A DNA stretch of 64,000 nucleotides, taken from Villigracilis sp024434165. Its GTDB lineage: Bacteria > Chloroflexota > Anaerolineae > Anaerolineales > Villigracilaceae. The position numbers and the translations under genes are program-made. The notes under the pieces are model-generated. The model made no database searches and was not told where the DNA came from. It saw only the letters and a list, made by a program, of their open reading frames with translations. The DNA lies in NCBI GenBank assembly GCA_030263665.1, contig SZPK01000017.1:1-64000 (forward strand). Direction: 5' to 3'. Positions 55,874 through 62,878 of the stretch are shown in pieces; the first letter of the stretch is position 1, and each line of letters starts with the position of its first letter.

Positions 55874-57904
55874 TTACTCGCAAATCTTTTTTGTAATGAA
55901 ATCATTCACTTCGGTTGAAAGTGTTTCGTTCCCGGCGAGATACTTCATACTGTTGCAAACCTGCAATCGCAAATATTTATCGAGAACGATCAGTTTGGTC
56001 ATCCCGCGGATTTCCTCCACATTCCCCTGCACCGCGTACGCCTGCATGAACGGAATCCACTCAATCGGGTCGTTGGGGTAATACCCTTTCTCCAACGCTT
56101 CATCGAGCAAAATCGGGATCGCATCCCAATCGCCGCGCTGACGGGCAAGGTCTGCCTGCTGATAATAATAGCACCAGCCGCGTTCCGGCTCTTTTCCAAA
56201 CACTCGTTCGGGGACGTCAGGCGCTCCGCCTTCAGTCACGACTGAATCCAATTTCGAGTACGGCGCAACCATCACGATCCGCCCGTCATCGAACGAATTC
56301 AACTCCGGCGCATCCCCGTTGATGAACCGCACGCAGCTATTGGGGCTCGATTGAACCATCACCAGCACATTGCCGAAATCGCGCTCCAGGTAATTTCCGC
56401 GCCGCAGCGGAGTCTCCACCCCGCCGTTCGTGGTAACCTGCGTGACGGTATTCCCATCCAACACGGCGGCGGGCAGTTTGATCACCACCGGGCTGCCGCT
56501 TTGCTTTTCCGGGTAATAAATGAAATTCGCCGGACCCCAAATAAAATAATCCTCCGCCAGCGGGCTGTTCGGGTACAGCGCCAGCAGCGTTACGCCTTCC
56601 TTGATATGAGGCGCGCGCCATGCCACCTGCCACCAGAAGTTGCGCGTCGCCCGCGTCTCATCTGCATAGCGGATCGTATTGCCATAATGCGTCAATACCG
56701 CGATGGCAGCCAGCACACCCATCACAGTCCTTTGCACGCCGCGTCGTGAAATATTTTCGACAAGAAGCGCCAGCAGCATCACCGCACCCGCCGAAGCGAT
56801 CAACGTGTAACGTGAATAATCCGGCAGAGTGACATGGCGATTGACAAGGATGACGGGAATCAGCCCGCCCGCGATGGTGAGGAAACTGACGAACAAAGTC
56901 TCGCGCATCGTACTCGACGTCGAGCCTGATTCGGTTCCTCCAGCCTCTGCCCCCGCCCGGCGGATTCCGTAGAGCAGAGCCGCCGCCGCCAGCGCCGCCC
57001 AGCCCATTGCCGCCGCCATGTCCTTCAACCGCATGGGAAATGCCAGTTGATACACGGGCAAATTCCAAGCCGCCAGCGTGACCGTGAAGAAATCCTGAAC
57101 GAGATAATTGAGCCACCACAAAGCGATCAACGGGTCGGTGAAAACCTGCGAGACCTGCAAGCCTACATCCGTCGCCCTGCGCTCGGACTCGAAGAAGAAC
57201 AATCGCCAGGCCAAAAATCCCGCCGCGACAAGCAGGAACGGCAAACTTGTGGAGATAGTTTTCGCTGCCTTCCGACGGAAGGCTTCGCCCTGCGCGCGCC
57301 ACATCAAAACCATGATGGCGGCAAAGCGGAAGGCTTCGACCCCGATGAAATATTCCATCTGGCTCAGGCAGCCCCAGCCCGCAAGGATGGAGCCTGCAAT
57401 CAGCAGAATTTTTTGAGTGCGTCCAGCCGCCAGTATGGATTTGACCGTCAACGCCACAGAAAGCATGGCAAGGAACAAGCCGAGGATGTGCGATTGATAG
57501 TCAATGGCATTGGGCATGGAGAGAAAGCCGGGATAGATCGCAAACAGCAATCCCACCGCCAGCGCAAAGAAATTGCGGCGTTCTCCCCACATCATGCGCG
57601 CCGTCCAAAAGAGGAACACACCGCCAAAGACGCGGAACAGGAACGCGCTCAGGTGGTACCAAAGCGGGTTGAACCCGAACAGCGAGAACAAGGGAATCAT
57701 CGCCAGCGCGCGCCCGGGGCGGTCAATGCCGAAGATTTCGTGAAAGAAACCGGGATCCTTGACCTGCATGTCGTACATCAGATACCAGTCGTCGTTGAGA
57801 TAGCCGAGGTCTTTGACCAGCGGCAGATAGGCGATTCCCGCAATGACGAATATCAGCAGGACGCCAAACCAGAACGAACCGGGTTTTTGTTTAAGGGTTT
57901 GCAT
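55874..57904 (-). CDS. Large GT-C-like membrane protein
   Basis: 676 residues with about 12 membrane helices in the first 430 residues and a soluble C-terminal region of about 240 residues containing helical pairs (ADLARQRGDWDAIPILLDEALEKG, TPR-like). The first outer loop has DLGYLNDDWYLMYDMQ, with an Asp pair matching the GT-C acidic motif. It probably transfers a sugar from a lipid carrier. ATG 57904 lies at the edge of REP-like element 3. The dehydrogenase gene follows after 3 bp. Confidence 0.75.
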   Translation of the reverse strand: MQTLKQKPGSFWFGVLLIFVIAGIAYLPLVKDLGYLNDDWYLMYDMQVKDPGFFHEIFGIDRPGRALAMIPLFSLFGFNPLWYHLSAFLFRVFGGVFLFWTARMMWGERRNFFALAVGLLFAIYPGFLSMPNAIDYQSHILGLFLAMLSVALTVKSILAAGRTQKILLIAGSILAGWGCLSQMEYFIGVEAFRFAAIMVLMWRAQGEAFRRKAAKTISTSLPFLLVAAGFLAWRLFFFESERRATDVGLQVSQVFTDPLIALWWLNYLVQDFFTVTLAAWNLPVYQLAFPMRLKDMAAAMGWAALAAAALLYGIRRAGAEAGGTESGSTSSTMRETLFVSFLTIAGGLIPVILVNRHVTLPDYSRYTLIASAGAVMLLALLVENISRRGVQRTVMGVLAAIAVLTHYGNTIRYADETRATRNFWWQVAWRAPHIKEGVTLLALYPNSPLAEDYFIWGPANFIYYPEKQSGSPVVIKLPAAVLDGNTVTQVTTNGGVETPLRRGNYLERDFGNVLVMVQSSPNSCVRFINGDAPELNSFDDGRIVMVAPYSKLDSVVTEGGAPDVPERVFGKEPERGWCYYYQQADLARQRGDWDAIPILLDEALEKGYYPNDPIEWIPFMQAYAVQGNVEEIRGMTKLIVLDKYLRLQVCNSMKYLAGNETLSTEVNDFITKKICE

Positions 57905-57914
57905 AATAGATCTA

Positions 57915-58012
57915 TGTCGTTGCGAGGGCGAAGCCCGAAGCAACCTCTACCTTTACAAAGAGATTGCTTCGTCGTCGTGGTGCGATTCGCGCCACTCTTC
58001 CTCGCAAGGACA
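57915..58012. repeat. REP-like TGTCGTTGCGAGG element 3
   Basis: A 98-bp element with ends TGTCGTTGCGAG and CTCGCAAGGACA and inner arms GAAGCAACCTC and GAGATTGCTTC. It exactly fills the gap between the CMP-sugar synthetase gene (ends 58013) and the membrane protein gene. Confidence 0.85.
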
Positions 58013-58675
58013 TCAAACTCTCTTCTTCATCAAAAAATCCGCGATCTCGAAATCCAGTTCTTCGTCAATATCCCAGGCTTCGTCGGCGGGAATCTCGAAC
58101 ATCAGCGGCTTGTCGCCGATGCGGTGTTTCTTGCGTTCCAAATTCTCGCGTGTGAAAATGTAGATGCAGGAATTTTCCTCGTACACGGGCGGCAAATCCT
58201 GGGTCTGAATCAATTCCAGCGGGTTGTGGTTGATGGCGCGCCCGTCTTGAAAATACAAGCGGGTTTGGAGGCGGGTGACGGAGAAGAGAGAATCGTAATG
58301 GGGGTAATTGGTAATTAGGGATTGAATCGCGCGTGAAATCGTTTCAGGTTTGAGCAGCGGGTTGGTGGAATGGGTCTGCAAATAAAAATCCGCCTGCACC
58401 TGCGCCGTGTCGTAGAGCAGGATGTCGTTCATGGGGATGTCGTCGGCGCGGAGATGCTCGGGACGGCGGATCAACTTCACGTCTGGAAAGAGGCGGCGCA
58501 CGCCATCCATCACCGGCTCGGAGTCGGTATCCACGATCACCGCCTCGATTTCAGGCACGGATTCCAGCGTTTCCAAAATGTGTTGAAAGAGGGGTTTGCC
58601 CGCGAGGGGACGATAATTTTTCCCCGGCACGCGCTGGCTGTGATGTCGCATGGGGACAAGGGCGGCAAGTTTCAT
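58013..58675 (-). CDS. CMP-sugar synthetase-like (acylneuraminate cytidylyltransferase family)
   Basis: 220 residues. The N-terminal ALVPMRHHSQRVPGKNYRPL is the nucleotide-binding motif of NeuA/KdsB-type enzymes. Later DTDSEPV and FYLQTHSTNPLLKPETISRAI fit the family. Such enzymes activate sialic, legionaminic or pseudaminic acid, or Kdo, with CTP; the substrate cannot be told here. No NeuB-type synthase is in the window. ATG 58675 lies next to a GGCGGCG palindromic element and has no clear Shine-Dalgarno. A long N-terminal frame through the repeat is rejected. Confidence 0.82.
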   Translation of the reverse strand: MKLAALVPMRHHSQRVPGKNYRPLAGKPLFQHILETLESVPEIEAVIVDTDSEPVMDGVRRLFPDVKLIRRPEHLRADDIPMNDILLYDTAQVQADFYLQTHSTNPLLKPETISRAIQSLITNYPHYDSLFSVTRLQTRLYFQDGRAINHNPLELIQTQDLPPVYEENSCIYIFTRENLERKKHRIGDKPLMFEIPADEAWDIDEELDFEIADFLMKKRV

Positions 58676-58679
58676 TTTA

Positions 58680-58726
58680 GGCTCTTGGCGGCGTCCTCGC
58701 CGCCGAGACGGCGGCGAGAGCGATTC
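58680..58726. repeat. GGCGGCGTCCTCGCCGCC element
   Basis: GGCTCTTGGCGGCG with CGGCGGCGAGAGCG arms; folds into stacked GC hairpins just upstream of the CMP-sugar synthetase start. It aligns closely with 41163-41210, including the trailing ATTC. Confidence 0.8.
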
Positions 58727-58739
58727 TATATATTTTATC

Positions 58740-59570
58740 TTACAGTACGCGGGACATTTGCCACTGCGAAAGCGACTCTCGTTCCATGCCGACATGCTCG
58801 AAGATGAAGCCCATTTCTTCGGGATAGATGGGCGAGACATGCCAGACCTTGTTCGGGAATTTTGCGAAGAGCGCGCGCAGCAGGATGGTGCTCAAGCCTG
58901 CCCCGCGCGAGCGAGCCTTGACCAACACCGACGAGATGGAGATGTCGGTCGCTTCGGGGTTGCTGATGAGGCAGTAGGCGTCGTTGAGACGGAAGGCGCG
59001 CGAGGGCGGCGTGTGCTGCATGATGGTCGTGCCGGAGAGCTGCCAGGGCAGGTCTTTCATGCCGTGATAGGTGACTTGCCGCGCCAGGTCGCGGATGTCA
59101 ATTTCTTCGAGTTGTTCATCCGACTCGATTTGCGGGTTTTCGAGTTTGTACCCCACCAGCCTGCGGACTTTGGTGAAGCCGACCTTTTCATACAACTTCA
59201 CGCCCGCTGTGTTCTGCTCGATGACTTCCAGCACCATTTCTTTTTCGCCGCGCGCTTTGGCTTCTTCGATCAGGCTTTGCATTGCCCAGGTTCCCACACC
59301 GCCGCTGCGGGCGTTGGATGTGATGCCCATCGCGGCGAGGCGGCTCACCCAGCCGCGGCGGGCAATGAGCGCCAGCCCAACGGGTTCGTCATCTTTCATC
59401 AAAACGCGGCTGGCGGTCAGGTCCACGCCGTCGCGGCGGAGCATGGTGTGCATTGCCGTATCGGTGATGTTGACGGGGACAAGATAGCCTTCAAAACTGC
59501 GGGTCATCAAGTTTGCGAGGAAGGGGATGGGGTGGGAGGAGGCGGGTTGGAGGGAGAGGGAGGAGGTCAT
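58740..59570 (-). CDS. GNAT acetyltransferase, possibly tandem
   Basis: 276 residues. The first GNAT domain (about 10-150) has GWVSRLAAMGITSNARSGGVGTWAMQSLIEEAKARG (acetyl-CoA loop) and AGVKLYEKVGFTKV. A second, more degenerate GNAT-like half follows (SISSVLVKARSRGAGLSTILLRALFAKFP ... FIFEHVGMERE). It transfers an acyl group to an amine of unknown nature; in this locus an amino sugar is plausible (inference). Heptamer array 2 lies directly upstream. Confidence 0.82.
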   Translation of the reverse strand: MTSSLSLQPASSHPIPFLANLMTRSFEGYLVPVNITDTAMHTMLRRDGVDLTASRVLMKDDEPVGLALIARRGWVSRLAAMGITSNARSGGVGTWAMQSLIEEAKARGEKEMVLEVIEQNTAGVKLYEKVGFTKVRRLVGYKLENPQIESDEQLEEIDIRDLARQVTYHGMKDLPWQLSGTTIMQHTPPSRAFRLNDAYCLISNPEATDISISSVLVKARSRGAGLSTILLRALFAKFPNKVWHVSPIYPEEMGFIFEHVGMERESLSQWQMSRVL

Positions 59571-59655
59571 GGGGAATGGGGGATAGGGAATAGGGAATAG
59601 GAAAGAGGAAATAGGGTATAGGAAATAGTGAATAGGAAAGAGGGAATAGGGAGGG
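59570..59655. repeat. Heptameric GGAATAG array 2
   Basis: About ten degenerate units (GGAATAG, GGGATAG, GTGAATAG) downstream of the four-helix-bundle gene. G-rich on the plus strand, i.e. opposite to array 3. Confidence 0.85.
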
Positions 59656-59661
59656 GATGGG

Positions 59662-60129
59662 CTACTTGTCTTCGGGTGGGGTGTCGTTTCCAGTGAGATA
59701 TACTATTGCTTCTTCCCGAACAGCATAGTTAGCACCGGGTTCTTTTTCACCGCGTTTTGAGCGCTTCAGGTAGGCAATGTAACCATTTATGATTCGGATC
59801 AACTCCTCAATTTGTCCTTTGAGTCGGGTGTGTAGTTCATCGGGGATGTATTGTAAATCATGTGCAAGTGAAAGGTGGGTATATGTTTCCGTGAGCGAGC
59901 CGCGGGCAATGTAACAAAAGCGGACATTTTCCTGATAATAAAACCGCCCGTGTCCTTCTGCAATATTTGCGGAAACACTCTGGGCGGAGCGCCGGATCTG
60001 CTGATTTAAGTGCCATTTTTCTTCGACAGGCAACAAGGGTAAAGCTTCTTTGTACACAACAAGGACAAAAGCCCTGGCTTTTTTCCAAGCCTCCAACGTC
60101 TCCAAACCTTGAATGTTGTCGTTGCTCAT
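59662..60129 (-). CDS. Four helix bundle protein (23S rRNA IVS-type)
   Basis: 155 residues. Typical pattern: LEAWKKARAFVLVVYKEALPLLP, LNQQIRRSAQSVSANIAEGHGR, FCYIARGSLTETYTHLSLAHDLQYIP and a final helix. Proteins of this family are encoded in 23S rRNA intervening sequences and in many loci with diversity-generating or mobile features; their function is unknown. The ATG at 60129 is preceded by GTG in frame. It is flanked on both sides by oppositely oriented heptamer arrays, which suggests that it entered the glycan locus as a separate unit. Confidence 0.85.
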   Translation of the reverse strand: MSNDNIQGLETLEAWKKARAFVLVVYKEALPLLPVEEKWHLNQQIRRSAQSVSANIAEGHGRFYYQENVRFCYIARGSLTETYTHLSLAHDLQYIPDELHTRLKGQIEELIRIINGYIAYLKRSKRGEKEPGANYAVREEAIVYLTGNDTPPEDK

Positions 60130-60130
60130 C

Positions 60131-60217
60131 ACACTATTCCCTATTCACTATAACCTATTCACTATTTACTATTTACTATTTACTATTCACTATTACCTAT
60201 TTACTATCACCTATTCG
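60131..60217. repeat. Heptameric CTATTCA/CTATTTA array 3
   Basis: About eleven 7-bp units (CTATTCA, CTATTTA, CTATTAC). Inverted relative to array 2. It runs into the last codons of the downstream GT2 gene. Confidence 0.9.
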
Positions 60218-61158
60218 CTTTCTCCACCATTATACCGAATCGGCTCCACATCCCTTTTTCTTTCCTCTTTCTTCCTTCTTCCCCTCGCATAATAGAACGT
60301 CTCCCGCAACTGCGGTGTGACCAAACTCGTCTCGCGGTGTCCTATGCGGGTGCCGTGAAATTGCATGAAGCGGAACCAGAAAATGGACGCCAGGTTTTTC
60401 AGCAAAACGCGCTCACGGGCGGCGTGCCAGAGGTCGCTCAGAATATTCGTAATGGTCAGGCGCAGGAAATCGTAGAAATTGAAATGCGCTTCGGGGTAGA
60501 TTTTCCGCAGCGCCATCGCTTCGCGGCGGTAGCGGTTGTACACTCCGCGCGGGGTTTCGTTGTGGACGTGGATGATCTCGGCTTCGGCGACGTAGGCGAT
60601 CTTATAACCCTGTCCCTTCGCCCATTTGCCCCACTCGACATCCTCCAAGCCCGTCAGCGTTTCGTCGTAGGGATGCTGCTCCCACAAACGTTTGCGGATG
60701 GCGGCGTTGGCGTTGTTGCAGAATGCGGTGGGTTGGTCGAGATTGCTCGCATCGGGATACCACTGATGAAAAACCTGCTGTTCGGAAAATTTCGCAAACG
60801 CCGGCGCGCGCTGTTTGCCGTAGGCGAGCGCAACCCGTTCATCTTGAAGAAAGGGATGGAGCAAAGCCGCCAGCCAATCGGGATAGACGGGATAGACGTG
60901 CGCGCTGGCAATGACGATGAAATCCCGCGTCGCTTCGCGGACCCCGAAGTTGAGCGACCGCCCAAACGTAAACTCCGCCGAGGGGATGTGGACGACCTTC
61001 GCGCCGTACGATTCGGCAATGGAGACGGTCGCGTCGGTGGAGCCAGAATCCACGAGAATCACTTCCACATCCTTGAGCGTCTGGTGTTTTATCCCTTCCA
61101 GCAGGCGTCCGAGGTGCTTTTCTTCGTTATAGGCGCGGATGACGATGGAGCAGGACAT
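60211..61158 (-). CDS. Glycosyltransferase family 2 (C)
   Basis: 315 residues. SIVIRAYNEEKHLGRLLEGI, LVDSGSTDATVSIAE and GRSLNFGVREATRDFIVIASAHVYP identify a GT-A enzyme. TGLEDVEWGKWAKGQGYKIAYV fits the ED acceptor motif of rhamnosyl- or other GT2 enzymes. A C-terminal basic tail (GRRKKEERKRD) may contact the membrane. The final residues overlap heptamer array 3. The start lies inside array 4, with a TATACT 7 nt upstream. Confidence 0.9.
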   Translation of the reverse strand: MSCSIVIRAYNEEKHLGRLLEGIKHQTLKDVEVILVDSGSTDATVSIAESYGAKVVHIPSAEFTFGRSLNFGVREATRDFIVIASAHVYPVYPDWLAALLHPFLQDERVALAYGKQRAPAFAKFSEQQVFHQWYPDASNLDQPTAFCNNANAAIRKRLWEQHPYDETLTGLEDVEWGKWAKGQGYKIAYVAEAEIIHVHNETPRGVYNRYRREAMALRKIYPEAHFNFYDFLRLTITNILSDLWHAARERVLLKNLASIFWFRFMQFHGTRIGHRETSLVTPQLRETFYYARGRRKKEERKRDVEPIRYNGGESE

Positions 61159-61260
61159 AGTAAATAGTATATAGTGAATAGTAAATAGTAAATGGGGAAT
61201 GGGGAATGGGTTTCCTATTCCCTATTCCCTATTCACTATTCCCTATTCACCATTCCCCAT
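61157..61260. repeat. Heptameric array 4 (inverted halves)
   Basis: The first half reads GTAAATAG/GTGAATAG units and the second half CTATTCC/CTATTCA units on the same strand, so the array can fold back on itself. It links the GT2 (C) start to the end of sulfotransferase 3. Confidence 0.9.
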
Positions 61261-62092
61261 CTTTCTCATACCCCAACTTCACCAACAGATCGCCCGCCAC
61301 TTCTTTGAACAACCTCTTATGCTCCTCTGTGAAATGCTTCCTCCACTCGCCGGTCTTGCCGGAGCGGAAAGTCGGGGACTTCGTCGGGTTGATGGAGGCT
61401 TCGAGGGAAGCCAGAATCAACTGTCGGCTGGCTCGAAGCGGGACGCGCTCCAGGAGGTGATCCATGATGCGGGTGAGAGTCTCAAGCCGGTTGTGAATCA
61501 AATCCTCAAAGTGAATCGTCAAAACTTCGGGATGATCGAGCCAGCCCAGGTAGGGGGCGAAGCGTTCGGCGATGTTCGGGAATTCCACTTCGGCACTGGG
61601 TCGTCCCAAAATGCTGACCTTCAAACGTGAATCGAAATCGGGCAGGGATTGATAATACTCGTGATGGACGTGGCGCGCCTCCATATCGGTGACGTAAAAG
61701 ACATGCGAGACGACCACATCGCGCGGGTCGCGGAAGATGAAGTATGGGACGAAGCGGGGCGAGTACACGCGGATGACGGCTTCGGGGCGGGCGAAGAGAT
61801 GCGCCGAGGCAACGTCGCACGGGCGGAGGGAATCGAGCCAATCAAGCGCCTGGTGCGGATCGCGTTTTTTTCCGCTTTCGCCTTCGTATTCGGCGTAGAA
61901 CGAGTGCAGGCGTTTTGGGTACGGCGCGACGTTGGAAAAACCGAGCAGGATCTGGTCGAGCAGGTGCGTGCCGCTTTTGGGAAAGGAAATGCCGAGCAGG
62001 ATGGGTAAATTTGCCGGTTGTGATGCGAAACGGATGCGCTGCAAACCCTTTTCGATGTGATAGACTGTAGAACGAAGGAACGCTTTCGACAT
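61247..62092 (-). CDS. Sulfotransferase-like protein 3
   Basis: 281 residues. LLGISFPKSGTHLLDQIL is a strong PAPS 5'-PSB motif, FIFRDPRDVVVSHVFYVTD the 3'-PB motif, VLTIHFEDLIHNRLET a typical strand and FRSGKTGEWRKHFTEEHKRLF the GxxGxWK signature. Of the three in the window it is the closest to the canonical eukaryote-like pattern. ATG 62092 has no Shine-Dalgarno. It is divergent from the acyltransferase gene. The last codons overlap array 4. Confidence 0.9.
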   Translation of the reverse strand: MSKAFLRSTVYHIEKGLQRIRFASQPANLPILLGISFPKSGTHLLDQILLGFSNVAPYPKRLHSFYAEYEGESGKKRDPHQALDWLDSLRPCDVASAHLFARPEAVIRVYSPRFVPYFIFRDPRDVVVSHVFYVTDMEARHVHHEYYQSLPDFDSRLKVSILGRPSAEVEFPNIAERFAPYLGWLDHPEVLTIHFEDLIHNRLETLTRIMDHLLERVPLRASRQLILASLEASINPTKSPTFRSGKTGEWRKHFTEEHKRLFKEVAGDLLVKLGYEKDGEW

Positions 62093-62152
62093 GCAGGTAT
62101 TTAACCACATTCTTCGCGCGAGCCGCAACCTGGTTTTTGGGTTTTATGAACC

Positions 62153-62755
62153 ATGAAAATCACCATTTTTAATACCCCCGTTCTCAGTCCGATTTTTCGT
62201 TTGATAAGCAATACATGGATGCGTCTGGCGGGCTGGCGCGTGGAGGGGAAACTGCCGGACCTGCCGAAATACATCATCATTGGCGCGCCTCATACTTCGA
62301 ACTGGGATTTTGTCCTGTTTCTGGGAGTGATCTTTCGCCTGAAAGCGGATGTCCGTTACATGGGCAAGGCGGAGTTGTTCCGTCCGCCCTTTGGCTGGTT
62401 CTTTTACTGGTGCGGCGGCGTGCCGGTGGACCGTTCCAAATCCACCGGGTTGGTGGAGCAGATGGTCGAAGCCTGCAGCCAGGCAAAGAAGTTCATCCTC
62501 GTCATCGCCCCGGAAGGGACGCGGTACCACGTCCGCGAATGGAAGCGCGGGTTTTATCACATCGCCAAAAACGCAGGCATTCCCATTGTGATGGCAAAGG
62601 TGGACGGCGTCCGAAAAAGCGTCCATGTCGGCGAGACGTTCCACCCCACCGATGATATCGAAGCGGATATGAAGTCAATCCAGGGGGCATTTGCGGGGAT
62701 GGAAGGGATCAAGCCAAAGAAAAAGAGCAAAAAATACATCACGCTGGAAAATTAA
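62153..62755 (+). CDS. PlsC-like acyltransferase
   Basis: 200 residues. The acyltransferase HX4D motif is present in GAPHTSNWDF, and the second-block motif APEGTR in LVIAPEGTRYHVREWKRGFYHIA. Such enzymes acylate lysophosphatidate or other phospholipid precursors at the membrane; no large membrane domain is seen. Plus strand, divergent from the glycan locus. It lacks a clear Shine-Dalgarno. Confidence 0.87.
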   Translation: MKITIFNTPVLSPIFRLISNTWMRLAGWRVEGKLPDLPKYIIIGAPHTSNWDFVLFLGVIFRLKADVRYMGKAELFRPPFGWFFYWCGGVPVDRSKSTGLVEQMVEACSQAKKFILVIAPEGTRYHVREWKRGFYHIAKNAGIPIVMAKVDGVRKSVHVGETFHPTDDIEADMKSIQGAFAGMEGIKPKKKSKKYITLEN

Positions 62756-62878
62756 TTCCGGCGACATTGAACAATCAGGGTGTTTCCTTTATACTACTGG
62801 CAGGAACACTACTGCATTTCAGAGGCAACCTCTCCCAACATAACCTGCAAGCGCAAATCTCATGCCCTGGAGGCAAAA

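Noticed and set aside
58676..58840. A 55-residue N-terminal extension of the CMP-sugar synthetase
   Set aside because: It runs through a GC palindromic repeat and the end of the GNAT gene. The conserved nucleotide-binding motif starts just after ATG 58675.
60131..61260. CRISPR array
   Set aside because: The heptamers are contiguous 7-bp units without 30-40-bp unique spacers, and no cas gene is near.
35000..62092. Prophage or plasmid origin for the right half
   Set aside because: No structural phage genes, integrase, replication or partition genes are present. The content is glycan biosynthesis.
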